DNA of 64,000 bases, from assembly GCA_029207755.1 (NCBI GenBank), contig JARCOQ010000006.1, forward strand, positions 14,978,890-15,042,889, written 5' to 3'. Source of the DNA: Chamaea fasciata (taxonomy: Eukaryota; Chordata; Aves; Passeriformes; Sylviidae). Below the pieces are notes generated by a model. That model was not told the origin of the DNA, did no database searches, and worked only from the letters and a program-made list of their open reading frames with translations. A program made the position numbers and the translations under genes. Positions 26,196 through 38,359 of this stretch are shown one piece after another (positions within the stretch are counted from its first letter, which is position 1; each line of letters starts with the position of its first letter).

Positions 26196-27203
26196 ATAGA
26201 GACATTGGAGGAAATAGTGATCCTACTAGGAATATTTTTCAGATATTCATCAAAAGAATTTCTGGTGACAATGGTGTTTTTTATTTCTGAGTTGGACATG
26301 AAACAACTACTGGACAGAGCAACACATAAACCAGGGTATTTTCTCACTGGAGTCTTTTACAGATATCAAATTCCAGCTCAGTCTCTCAATTGTTGACTAT
26401 CCATGGGGATTATAAGAACTACTTTTGCTTGTGTCTGTGGAAATGTCTTCCCTGATCATTAGAGCTATCAGGAATATTATTGAATCTGGGAAACAGCAGC
26501 AAGTGCAGCAAGTCCAGAGGAACCTCCCCTGGCAGAACTCCAGCAGCTCCACTCAAACACTGCAACAGCTTGTGCAGTACTGAGTCTGCTTTCAGAGCTC
26601 AGATTTCCAACATACAGTGGCCATAAAAGGGCACAAACAACCTGCATTAATTGTGCAAGAGATAGTAGTAAAGCGGTGAAAATTTTGGAAGATGAAAGAT
26701 GGAGAACTGATTTGTATCAGTGCCAGATGTTCTGGAAAAAGTGGTCCTGACTGGATATGAGAAATTGTTGACAACCCAGTTTGTACACTAATTCGTAGTT
26801 GCATTTATCTCCATCACTTCTCTACTGCTAGTGAAACAGGGTCTTCTTTGGAAAAGCAGCTGCTGTTTGGTGTGCTAGGGCACTGTCCTTGTCTCTGATA
26901 ACCTCACTCTTCCAGATGGGTTCTTCTGCTAACCCACAGTGGGAACCACCAGGTGAAATAGGATACCGTTAGGTTAAATGAGATTATTCAGGTGTTAGAA
27001 GGGCCTTGTAGCAGGAAATAAACTGAGAGGAGGGGCTGGATGTTAAAAAGAGGGTCACAGTTGGTTTTGGGAGGAGAATGTGTGTGAAGCCCCACAGCAA
27101 GCTTTGGCAGTCCAATTCAAACTCATTTCTTCCATCAGCTACCAGGACGTACAGCACTGAAACCACGTCCAGCAAGGGAAGAGGACTGCTGTAGTAAAGG
27201 GGA

Positions 27204-27600
27204 TGTGTGTCCCCGTTTAGGCCAGGGCAGGGCTAATTTTTTACAGTAGCCGATTCGGTACCATCTCACCTCACTGAAAGGTACGGGAGTAAGGGCCTCG
27301 CTCACTCTTTCAGGGCAGGGAAAAGTGGTGTGGTGGGGAAGAGCTGGTTGATACTTTGTCGTGTTTTTTTCTGTGTAAATAGTTTCTTTGTCTTATACCT
27401 TTTATTTTTAATATTTCTGCTGTTACTTTCATTTTCTTATCTCATTGTCCTTTCCAGTAAATTGTTCTTATCTCGCCCTGTAATCTCTGCCTTCTGTCTC
27501 CCACCGGATGGGGGGGGAAGGGGAGCACCATCTGGCCTGGGAGACTCTCAGTGGAGGGAGAGGTCACTAACCTCGGGAGTGCTGTTCCTAACCCACGACA
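27204..27600 (+). mobile_element. Probable solo LTR of an endogenous retrovirus
   Basis: The segment starts TGTGTGTCCCCG and ends CCCACGACA, the TG...CA ends expected of an LTR, and is about 400 bp. Inside are a GCCAGGGCAGGGCTAATTTT motif, a long T-rich stretch with TTTATTTTTAATATTTCTGC, and CCAGTAAATTGTTCTTATC followed by CGCCCTG. From memory this layout matches LTRs common in songbird genomes, with the T-rich block and GTAAA near the transcription/polyadenylation end. No internal viral genes flank it, so it would be a solo LTR. I could not find a clear target-site duplication, which lowers confidence. Confidence 0.5.
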
Positions 27601-30600
27601 TTGTGTTTTCAGGAGTGGTACCGAGTTCAAGAGGAAAGCTTTGAATCTTATTAAGTACAAGGCTTAGCCACAAAGCTCACTTGGGTGCTGATTAAGTAGG
27701 TGCAGCTATGAGCACAAGAGAAGAAAGAACTCAGAGAGGGCCAGAGGGGACTGCCATGGGTACAGCTGCAAAGGCCCACTTAACAGGACCTTAAAAGAAC
27801 ATCTTTAAAGACAGGACTCTGGGTCCTGGCTGTAAGGCTGATGAGATGTTAGAAAGGACCCTCCTGTTCGGTCTTTTTCAGGTTCTGCTAAACAATGCCA
27901 GTCTTTGCCAGCATCCCGTTAAAGATGCATCCAAATTCAGTTCCCTCCTGCATTTAAAACAGTTTGAAACACCTTTCTGATCTTTCACTGTCTTGGTTCA
28001 GTTGTGCAGCAATCCAGAGTGAAACCTATGAAGATGTTAAGAAATTCCCTGAGTTACAAATTAATTCTGCTCAACAATCTGCATTGCTTTAGTGCTTGTC
28101 CTTGCGTTACCATGAACAAGAAAACGAAGACAAGCACTATATTTCTTTCCAACTCTTGTGAGAAAGCCTCCAAATAAAGCTCTCTGAAATTAAGGGAATG
28201 TTTAGCGTTTGCATTGAGGAATATGTGAAAAACAGCATTTGTTTCAGTGTTAGTACATCTGTGATCAGTTTTAAAAGCTAGAGATGTATTACGTTTGGAT
28301 TTTGAGACAGAAGCATTTCATTTGCATTTTGTGATTTGCTTGAAGACAAATAAATTTGAACTACAACTTACTCAGAGTTTATTGAAGAGAATTGGTCTAT
28401 CAAAATGCCTGAACAGACAAAAACTGCCTTCTTTAGCACAAGAGAATTGCTGTGCTGTTGTATTTTTATGCTCCCATTCAACTTCTGTAGGTGAATATTG
28501 CTAGAAGCAAATGGTACTCACCCAAGTCAAGTTTTCAGATCATCAGTTACAGTCCTCAAGTGTTCACACAGCATTGGTCATTCCCAACAGCACCTTCTCT
28601 GAAACTGTAGCCCAGTGGTTGGCCTCGACTCAGTACAGTTGTAGTCACCAGATAACAAATGCTCCTGCTAGAGAGGGAAATGCCTTCAGCACTCATTCCT
28701 GAGCATGTGACCAGCGCTGAATTTCATTTTAAAGAACCATTTCTGGATGGCACAGACATACACATTGATGTGTTTTGGAGAATGTTGCTAAGATGAAATG
28801 AAAATAGAGGAAAAGATGCTTTTTCAGTAGTTACCCAACCTGAATTTTACTGTTTGCTTTCTACTACAGCCAGTGACACCTGCCAGATGAACAGAGGAGC
28901 TGCAGTAGAGCAGAGCTGCCAGTCAGAACTTAACTGGTAGGTATCATTAATGTGTACTTTACCTCACCAAAGTGGTACAATCATTTTAATATTGCCACAC
29001 TAAATTTGGTCTAATTGTACATCAGACCTGGAGCAGACCTGCCTTCTCACTTCTAATTGTACCATTTAAAAACATGGAGAAATCATAAGGTCAGGACAGA
29101 GGAAGATTATTCTTTAAACTTAGATTTCTGAATTCTCAATATGCATTAAAGAAGGAAAGAGAAAAAATGTTCTCTGTGTGATCAGATTATTATTAGCTCT
29201 AGAGAATTGCATGTGACTGTAAATTCAACAACTTGTGACAACAGTTCAGTCAAAGTAAATTGTTCTGCAAGCCACATGTCAGCTAACCCTGCTCACAATC
29301 GGGTCTGCTCTAATTGCGGCCTTGAAAGAAAACTGTGCACAGCCGAGGCAACTCAGTAACGTGCTCATTACAGACAAGGGAATTAGGAGTTGTTCAGTTC
29401 TTACCATGATTACTCTTAATAAGCCCATATAATTATATGATAATATGATGCAAAATTTCTTCCGTGGGTTCTCAGCACTAAAGGAGCATTCCACCCTGGG
29501 AGAAAATGTTTAGTTACGGTGGCAAGCATTGTTTTTGCACTGCAGTCTCACAATTCTTGTGCTTGCTGTATTTCCTAAGGCTGGAACTCCTGGGGTCATC
29601 TGATTGTACAGCAATCTGCAATTTATGTATTTATTTTAGAGAAAAAGTCTCCAGTTCTTATGGTTACAGACAAAAGCCTCCAAGTAATTACCACTAATAA
29701 GAAAGATGTCCTAGAGGTCCAAGAAAAGAAAGTGACATTCAAAGCTTTTTGTTTTTCAAATCGCAGTGTGTATCAATCATGGTGCTTCAGACCTGCCCTG
29801 AATTTTATCCACGGAGAATGGATAATCCTGAAACTTGGTCTTGAAATTGCCTTGCACATTCCCTTGGTGAAGCCTAACACAATGAGTAAATCTAAAGTAA
29901 ATCAAAGAGTTTCTTTGCTTCAGGCACGTGCTGTTCTTTAGGATGGACCAGCACTATAGGTCCTTCTGGCCTTGTTCTTTACTCTGAGGCAGATTTTGGG
30001 TCAGTGAACTAGATTCCCTGTTCTTAATTTCATGGATTTCTTAAGCAGAAATAGTCTATGCCCCACTGTGAGAAACGTGCGGCTGTGAGGCTTAATTGAG
30101 ATTTGTTGGTTTTGAGATTATTGACTGAAATGTGAAAGCATGATACTACATTTGCACAGGGATTTATTGCACATTTCAAAAAGCTGAAGGACTGTGGCTG
30201 AAGTGAAAGCTATTATAGAATTTGGGGTGTAGATTTTCATAAGTGTATCACTTTCAAACAGACAAACTTTTAAGTCGTGCCAGTTGTCTGCTAGAGAAGT
30301 GTCCCAGGATGATCTATAGTGTATTTCCTAATTAAATACTTCAGATTAAAGTTATATTAAAATGTCACTGTATTGAAGGGAAAGCTATAGTGGTGCTTTC
30401 AACTTACAACCTAGAAATTATTAATTGAATTTGTTTTAATTAGGAAAAGTCAGCTACAATTGAGGAGCTGCCCCACATAATTTTGAAGATTTTTGTAAAT
30501 TGCAGTGATCGTGAATTGCTACCATTTACCTGATAGTAATAGTGTGGGGTGGGTTTTGAGGGGTTTTTGGGTTTCTTTTGGCTTTTGCTCTTTGTGAGGT

Positions 30601-33600
30601 TTTGTTTGCTTGTTTATTTTCATTTTCTTGCTTGTTTCTGTGGAATTTGTTTTTTTTTTTAACAAGTATTTGACTTTAGGTTTTTTTCGTTAGATTTTAC
30701 AGACAAGAATGGGATCTTTACACTAAATTAGCACTGTACAAAAATACATTCATTGCACAGAAAACCTGTCAGGGTGAAGTGTGTCTCTGATTCTTTATGG
30801 TCTGCTGGTATTGCACTGAGTATTCAGGCTCAAGGACTTAACTTCATGCCTGAAGTATTTTATTTCAATTCTCATCCAAAAATATAACATCCAAATCTTT
30901 GACATGTCACTGGAAGTGTAAATGTAAAGATTATTGAAGTGCAAAGGAAATTGGGCAAAGCTTGCAGCTTTCATCTTCCCTTCACAGCACTACATTGAGG
31001 ATTTCATTGTCAAGATAGTGACACTGTAAGTGGAGCTGATATTGCATCGCAGTTACCTGCTTCAGGTCTTGAAATAAAGTGACATTTGGTTATCTGTAAT
31101 CAAAGTGTCAGGGTCCCAAACCATTAATGCATATTTATGGCTATTACACCTTAATAATGAGAAGTGCCAATCTCAACGGAATATGCAAGAGATCAGATTC
31201 ATAAAAGCATTCAGGTGCTTAAATAAAATTAATTAACATCTAAATATTTTTAAAGTCCAGACCAGACAGTGCAATTTGACCATGCTGCTGCTACATGAGA
31301 AACATCCAAACTTCATGCTGACAGAGACAATTTAATGATAGATTTGCTTTATCAACTATGAGGTACTTCAATAGGAGTATAACATGGAAACGAAGGCTCA
31401 CACTGTTGGTTTTGTTCGCACAGAAGATTTTTGTGAAGCCTTGACAGGAGGACAGCCTCCAGTCCTGGGACCAGTGCAGACAAATAAGGGAGAGTCTAGA
31501 GGAAAGAACCTTAAGCTACTTTAGTCTAGGAAAAGAGGTGATCAAGAAGAGTTATGATAGCAGCCTTCCACTAAAAATATGGTTGGGTAGAAAGTGATTT
31601 GTTGCTCACTCTACCTGCTAGGGCAAGGAGGAAGGAAATGCATGTATCACAGGCTTCCTCTGCTTCTGCTCTAAGCAGGTAGCACCAGAATAAAGATGGT
31701 TCATTATGCTGCTCCAGTATCCTGCCAGCAAGTAAGGATTCATTCTTTGTTGTAGAAAAGAACAAATGTCTTGCCGAAAAAAACAAATTACAGTCATCAC
31801 TGCAATGAAAAAGCAGCAGGGACCGGTGCAACTTTCAGATGGGTGTGGTGGAAGGGCTCCTGCCCAGGAGATGTGTTCTCTGCACCCAAGCAGCAAGCAC
31901 AAAGATAGCCAAGAGTCACACAGGAAGAGACCCTGGCCAATCAACTAAGCTTCTTAGAAAGAGCAGGAGAGAAAATAGTGGGGATGCTGCTCTAGACTTG
32001 TGAATCCTAAGCCTTCTGCTCTGGGATCAGGGGAAGCCAAAAGCTTCCTGGAGGGAACCACACAGGTGATGTTTCCAAGATGACTTTGTCACCCTCAGCC
32101 ATGGGATGGCATTGCATGAGCTGTGGAGGAAGGTGGGAACCCTCTTGACAAGGGAAGCTTTTTAGTCTGTCAGCTGTCCAGGATGGGGAGACTTTAAGTC
32201 AGATTAGGGAGGAAAAGAATAACAGGAGCCCAGTTATTGGTAAGCAGTAATACTTCAATCTCCACTAAAGCCTAAGGACCAGAAAAAGTCCAGTAGTGAC
32301 TGTAAATCCAAGGAAAGGACAGGTAGGAATGTGTCTCCACCAAACATTTCAGAGGCTTGTGGACACTGCCTGAGCTGCACACCACTCCATCTCCCTGAGA
32401 CAGCAAAGGACCAGGACAGAGAGACACAGCCCCTACCCTGTCATTGAGGGCCTCAGCCCTTACTTACCCTGTGTTTGAGGGTCATGGTGGCTGACTTTGA
32501 CAGGACTTTACTTTCTTGTTTCTCATCACTGGGCACTTAGGGCATCACAAAATGCTTCAGAGATTTCTCTCGTATCTTCTCTAATCCTGCTGAAGGGCCT
32601 TTGGGAAACAAATTCTGGCGACAGTTTAGCACTTTTCTCCTTTTACCCCTAGGGGTAATCAAAGGCCCATTAGTAGAGCTTTGCACACCATGAGAGCTTC
32701 TTACTTTATCCCTATCACCCTTCTCTGTAGAAACACCACACTAAGACAAAACACAGCAGTACAAACCCACCATTCTCCCTACCAAATATACCACCAGCAA
32801 TCTCATGGGAACTCATGGGGATCTTAACATATCAGTGTGGAGGTATGTGAGATTTTTCACTCAGCTTAGGTCTTATCCTTGGCACCAAACCAGAAAACTC
32901 TGAAAAGTGGCTAACAAAGTTGTTAGCAGATTTCTTGTGATTTAAAAGAGCAATCTTTGGAAAAGGGAAAAAGGAAATGATAGATCAAACTAACTGCAGT
33001 CTTCCACAGTTTTTCTGGGCACATAATCAGATTTGGGTTTTGTTCTTTTCAGCATTTGAAGAGTAACGTGATGATGAATGAAAGCCAGAATAAATTTGTC
33101 AGATCATTTCAAATAAGTGCATTTCCCTTCAACAACGCAGCACACCATAAGGTGAGAAGCAGCAGATAATCACATATGTTGACTTTTAAGAAGCTTTTGA
33201 TGCTCTTCTATGTGATATTCCCCAAATAAGGAAACATAGTAGAGATGAAAATTGCTTGGAGCAGATGATAAAATTTCTTGGGAAATCCTGCTTGGGGTTT
33301 ATTTATCACTATTTCATCCTCACACAGCAGTAAGATTTTGCAGGGGTCTCTTCATGCTCCATTGCCACTCAGTGTTTTTAATCAGTAATATTGGGCAGGT
33401 GCCAGAGAAAGGTGAAGTGTAGGCTGTGGATACACTACACAACAGGAGTTCAAAACAAACTTGACTAACCACAGAAACAGATGGCAAAAAATTGAACCGA
33501 AGCAGCTCTAATACAGGATTTTACATTTTGGCAGCAGCATACTACAGCACAAGTGCAGGCTTGGGAATAATCAGGCAGTTCCATTGGAAGCATATAATTC

Positions 33601-35285
33601 CTGTAGCACATTCCAACTCTCCTGGGTCAGAAGTGGCATCCTGTTTTTAAGAGGTAAATTCCATACCAGGATACGGCAGCTAAAAGCTGGCTGATGTAAT
33701 CCTCAGGTTCAGCTCAGCTGGGATGGAAGGTATCAGCTGGAGTTCTGTGCTCAGAATGAGCATGGGACACACTCTCCACACAAACAGAAGCTGAACTCAT
33801 TGTGGGGGTTTAGCAGGAGCCTGAAGGGAAACACAAAGCAGTCTCAGCTGCCAAGGATGTAAGAAGAAAAGAGAGGAAGAGGCGAAATCTATTCTCCATG
33901 CCACGAATGGACAAAAAGTAGAGAGGGTTAAATTTCAGCAAGGAAGACTTAAAACAGGTAGTAGCGAGATAATAACAGCACTTGCAGCGCTCAAGAAGAT
34001 TGTGGAACCTATCATTTGAGACGGAGAAAGATGTTAATACCAGGATTGGACACTACATTGGACAGGACCTGAGCTAGAATCAGTAGCTCTATCCAGCTTC
34101 TGATACTGTGAAACAGGCTTGATTAACAAGATTTAAAAAAATAGGTTAAACAAGCGAGTGCAGCAGTGAGCACTGGAACAAAGCAAGCAGACACCAGCTG
34201 AACAGTGCAGAGGACAAACCTCAGCTCTGGCACCAAGCAGCTCTCCTGGCAGGGAACCCAGCCACTGGGGCTGGACTGTGGGACAAGCACCAACACACAG
34301 CAACAAGGGGGAACAGCAGCACAATAGAACCAGAAAATTTTAACAATGGCTTTCCAGAACACTCCAGTTGCTCTAGCCTAGTGCACTGGACTGTCTTCCC
34401 TGATTCTTTAAAAGCTGTGACTGGCCCAAGCTTTGAAAGAGTCAGTAGTGGAAGGGCTGGAACTGATGTAGCCTGACTCCAATGCCTCCTTTGCCTTCTA
34501 CAAGGCAGGTAAATCAATTCCACAAAATTACCCTGATGCCATTAGCAGAATATCTATGCAAAGAATCACTACTGGGGCTTTGGTCCATGCTTTTGAGAAA
34601 TGAGGGTCTAGCACAAAAACTGGCTGGAGAATTTATTCGCTCCCACATGGAAGCCAAATAGCTCGAGGTCAGTTAGTGAATGGCTGAACAGGCACCATAA
34701 AGCATTACCTCAGATGCTGCAGAATTTGCCCTACTCCAAGGTCAAAGTAATTCTAAGTGACTGAAGGCACTCAGAATTTTTGATCATCCCAACAGGTGGG
34801 TCCTCTGCTATCACATTAGGGACATTGTCTACCATCAGTGGTTAGTGCTGAACTTCAACACAAGGTTCATTTTCATTGCAGCTACACCTTGAGAGAATCC
34901 AAAGGGCAGAAAGCATCAACTGTTCCCAGAAGAAACTCACTTATCACAGCCTCTGCTGCCTTGGCTGTAAAAAGGTGGCTGGTGGCTGTATTTCTGCCTT
35001 TAACAGGAGTGTCAAGTTCAAATCAAACCTGCAGGAAAATTTTGGTCTGATAGTCAGAACTGTCACTAGGATGGTACTTGGTAGCATCAAATCACACACC
35101 TTCCTTGCGTTGATTTAGAGAATCAATCCTAAGAATATGCTGTCCAATGCTGGATTTTAAGTTTCATTTCACACTTCTCAGTATATCAAATGCATCACTT
35201 CCTAAGAATCTGCAATTCCGCTTATTTTAAACTGTCAGCATCAAAAAAGTGTTTCCTGAACTACCTTGATACTTAATGTATTTTC
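27601..35285. other. Intergenic region without assignable gene
   Basis: No exon with protein similarity was recognised. T-rich runs lie near 30540-30690. The stretch at about 31.1-31.26 kb contains several homeodomain-type TAAT words and looks compositionally like conserved non-coding DNA, but this is only an impression. A plus-strand 93-codon frame at 29660-29941 and minus frames near 34.1-34.5 kb have no visible domains. Confidence 0.55.
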
Positions 35286-35612
35286 AGGGACAGCAGACAG
35301 CCTACAAGATGGAGAAACTTTTTACAAGGGCACGTAGTGACAGGACAAGGGGGAACGGCTTCAAACTTGGAGTAGGTTTAGATTAGACATTAGGAAGAAA
35401 TGCTTTACTGTGAGGCTGGTGGGACACTGGCACAGGCTCCCCAGAGGAGATGTGGGTGCCCCATCCCTGGCAGTGTCCAAGGCTGTTCAGGTTGGATGTG
35501 GCTCTGAGCAACCTGGTCCAGTGAAAGGTGTCCCTGCCCATGGCAGTGGGGTTGGAATTAGATGATATTTAAGGTTCCTTACAACCTAAACCATTCAATG
35601 ACTCCGTGATCT
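35286..35612 (+). mobile_element. CR1 LINE, 5'-truncated 3' end
   Basis: Plus-strand CR1 3' end. Landmarks in order: TTTACAAGGGCACGTAGTGA, a CAAGGGGGAACGGCTTCAAAC block, TTAGATTAGACATTAGGAAG, the GTGAGGCTGGTGGGACACTGG block, CAGGCTCCCCAGAGG, GCAACCTGGTCCAGTG, GGTGTCCCTGCCCATGGCAG and the CCATTCAATGACTCCGTGAT tail that stands for the CR1 terminal octamers. It is moderately diverged and encodes no protein. Confidence 0.93.
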
Positions 35613-36024
35613 AAGCACCTGTCAGGACTGGGCATCACAGGAACGTACTCCTGATACTGCAAACAGTCAATGAAGTTGTGACTGTTGTTGTCCAACAAAC
35701 TGAACATGGATGGGAAGAACAACCAACATCAAACCTGAGACTTCCTTGAACACCAAGAATTGTTCTATTAACAATATACTGCCTTGTAACATAGCTCTCA
35801 TATCACCAATCCAAGATTAGCAATTCCTGCTATAAAAATGTGGAAGCAGTAAACACAACATATAATGCATACGATGTGTTTGCTTAACCAATACAGGATT
35901 TATCTAGCAAAGCTTGTAATAGAACTGCACAAGTCAGCCTAAAAAACTCAAATCCAAGGGTGCTGCTGCAACCCGCATCTTCACACACACAAAAACTGAC
36001 TCCTCTCTCTCCCTCTCCCCCCAG

Positions 36025-36180
36025 CGCTCAGTATTTCTCTGCAGTTCATTTCTCAGACAGAACTGCCTCCAACTGAGAATGAACTTCAGCTCCGCTTGAT
36101 AGCATCAGTCTCCCAGGCAGTGGTGATGAATGGAAGCAATGACAGCCTACACAGCCTGAAGCTGCAGCTGTGAGGCACAG
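36025..36180 (+). other. Candidate exon or coding remnant of unknown identity
   Basis: A long pyrimidine tract (CTCTCTCTCCCTCTCCCCCC) ends in AG at 36024, an excellent plus-strand acceptor. From 36027 a frame stays open for 48 codons to TGA at 36171, including the stretches QFISQTELPPTENELQLRL and SVSQAVVMNGSNDSLHSLKL. GCACAG/GTGGGC at 36180/36181 could be a donor. A 48-codon open frame can arise by chance, and I do not recognise the protein, so it may be a non-coding RNA exon, a decayed gene fragment or nothing. Confidence 0.25.
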
Positions 36181-37688
36181 GTGGGCAGCAGAGTTACAAC
36201 AAGGGCACATTTTAAAATCTGAGTTTACTTCATTGCAAATATGGTGTTTTTTAAAAGAAAGTATGGTGGTTTTTAAAAAGAAAAATTCAAAAACATTGCA
36301 ATTTTGGAATTTGTAACTGTGAGCTTACTAATAAATGTTCTTTGGTGTTATATATTTATGATCTTTTACAACTCTGCTGGCAGCGTTTTTCTAAATCAGG
36401 GTATACTGAAGTCCTAAAAAAAGCCTAACTAGACCCAGGCTTGGTAGCTATGGTTGATGAAAGTTACTATGAAAAAGAATTACAGAAATGATACATCAAG
36501 TGTTTTCCAACAGCCTTCACAATCTAAAAATTTTTTACCATTATATACAGAACAATTTCCTTGAGATAAAGGTGGTCCCAACTGCAGCTCCCCCTGACAG
36601 CTGCTCACTATTTACACAAAGCTATTTGCTACCCTGCAGTCAGCAAAATTAAGACAGTCCAAATTTCTAAGAAAGAGCACTTACTCTGAAGAAGTTTTAA
36701 AAGCAAGTTTTTTTCGCATTTCTGAAGAGCATTCTGAAGCTATGACTCCTTAAGACTGAGTTGGTACAACTCCTAGTTTACTCACAATGGAGGAGCCCAG
36801 TTTTGTTTATAAGACAAAATGTTGCAGTGTTTCAGGAGCTTCAGAGCCTGATTACATTTGTGCTATAATTAAGTTGCATCCATCCTTGCTCACCACCACC
36901 AAGAAGATTCACATCTCCAGCCCAACAGCTGAGTTGGCACAGCAGCCACAACTGGGCAAATACTGGCTTTAACAACAGTGACCTCTTCAATTATGCTGAG
37001 TCACAGAAACAGACTTTGGAACGAATTATTACACTACACAAAATTTTGCACCACAAAAAACTAAGACAAAGTTGAAAAGTTTCCACAAACTCACTTTAAA
37101 TTAAGAGGAGAGTAAATTAACAGCATGCTTATGATTGTAAAATCTACTATGCTTGAGGGGAAATTCTGCTTGGCTGATGAACATCTGAAAGGCTTCAAAA
37201 GATTAATTAAATAATCCTGTCAAAAACCCAGTTGTTTCTTAATGCTCCCATAATGAATAATACTAATTATGAATATACACTGTACTCAGTGTGTGCTTTT
37301 GGAATTAATTTGGCAACTGTGACTTTAGCTGAAATATCACTGCTTGCCTAGATTTTATTTTTGGAGGGATTTATCAATTGAAAAACTTAATTTATTCACT
37401 GCTTAACCTCTGATGGTCTTATATGTATCACTCTTAAGACAGGAGCTTTTCAAGAAAAGCCAAATGAACAGCTGTAGTTATCGATGAGAAAATCGGTGTT
37501 GCTGTTTTTTCTTGTTTGGTGGTTTGTTCCCCCTCAGCCACCTCTAGAGCTCTGAGAAGACCACCCAGGGTCAGAGAAGCAGCTGTGACTTTTCATGAAA
37601 GATAGATACCCTAGATATCCAAGGAATCCCTGTAAATCACGAACAGAAAGATGAGTACAATCAGAGAGCTTGCAGCAAAAGGAAGGAA

Positions 37689-37935
37689 TGGCCAATTGGG
37701 CCCCTGGCAGACTTGGGGAATTCAAGGGGAAGCGCAGTGTTTGCCATGCCCTCTGCAGCAGTACCTCAGTACACCTTGGTGTTACAGCCATCCCAGGGCA
37801 ATGATATTACACCTCCACAGCAGGCAGGGATGTATCAGCCATACCCCAAAGCCCAGCGGCACTGCCTTAGACCCAGGCACCACAATTCAAGTGTCAGAAC
37901 AAAGCCCCAGGAGGATTTAGGCCAGGACTCACGCC
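37689..37935 (+). pseudogene. Protein-like open stretch, possible retrocopy fragment
   Basis: In a denser, GC-richer patch the plus strand reads MPSAAVPQYTLVLQPSQG and then NDITPPQQAGMYQPYPK, a proline/glutamine-rich style typical of disordered regions of RNA-binding or regulatory proteins. After this the similarity to such a style ends although the frame stays open to 38033. No start, splice sites or poly(A) tail were identified. It may be a decayed processed gene fragment or chance. Confidence 0.2.
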
Positions 37936-38359
37936 CCAGTGCCGTGAGCCATTACCTTTCCACTGCCACCACTGTGTGCTCAGCAAGGGCTTTGCCTGTG
38001 CTCGTCCTGCATTCACACTTGGCTTTGCTGTGAAGGTGTAAATCCAATTGTAGTAACTGACTACAGAAATTACAGCTCCCCTGAGACACAGGATTTTTTC
38101 ATTCACAATGGTGTGTGCCCTTAAAAACCAAATTAGTAACAGGTTAGCAACAATATCTTCTTTCTACGAGCGGCAACAACCAACTCCTACAGAAATAGAT
38201 CTGAAGCCATTGATAACCCAGTTTTTACACTCATTCCTGTCTCACATTTGCAAGAATCCTACTTTATGGAAATTGGAATTTAATACATTAAATACTTAGC
38301 AAGATCACCAACTCTGAATACTAAAAAAGAAATGTCAACACTGTACTTTTCCTTTTTTA

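Larger units (their letters stand above)
20266..27203. other. Intergenic region with simple repeats
   Basis: No assignable exon is visible. A somewhat GC-richer patch occupies about 20.64-21.29 kb. Listed repeats are a 12-bp-stem hairpin at 21378, a 9-bp minisatellite at 23123, a GA tract at 24851 and a TTTTG tract at 26111. A 138-codon plus-strand open frame at 23527-23943 has no recognisable domain. Confidence 0.6.
35613..38359. other. Intergenic region between the CR1 copy and the TAPT1 3' end
   Basis: Mostly AT-rich unique sequence. Two denser patches are listed separately: an acceptor-bounded open frame at 36025-36180 and a GC-richer, protein-like stretch at 37.7-37.9 kb. No gene could be assigned. 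Confidence 0.55.
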
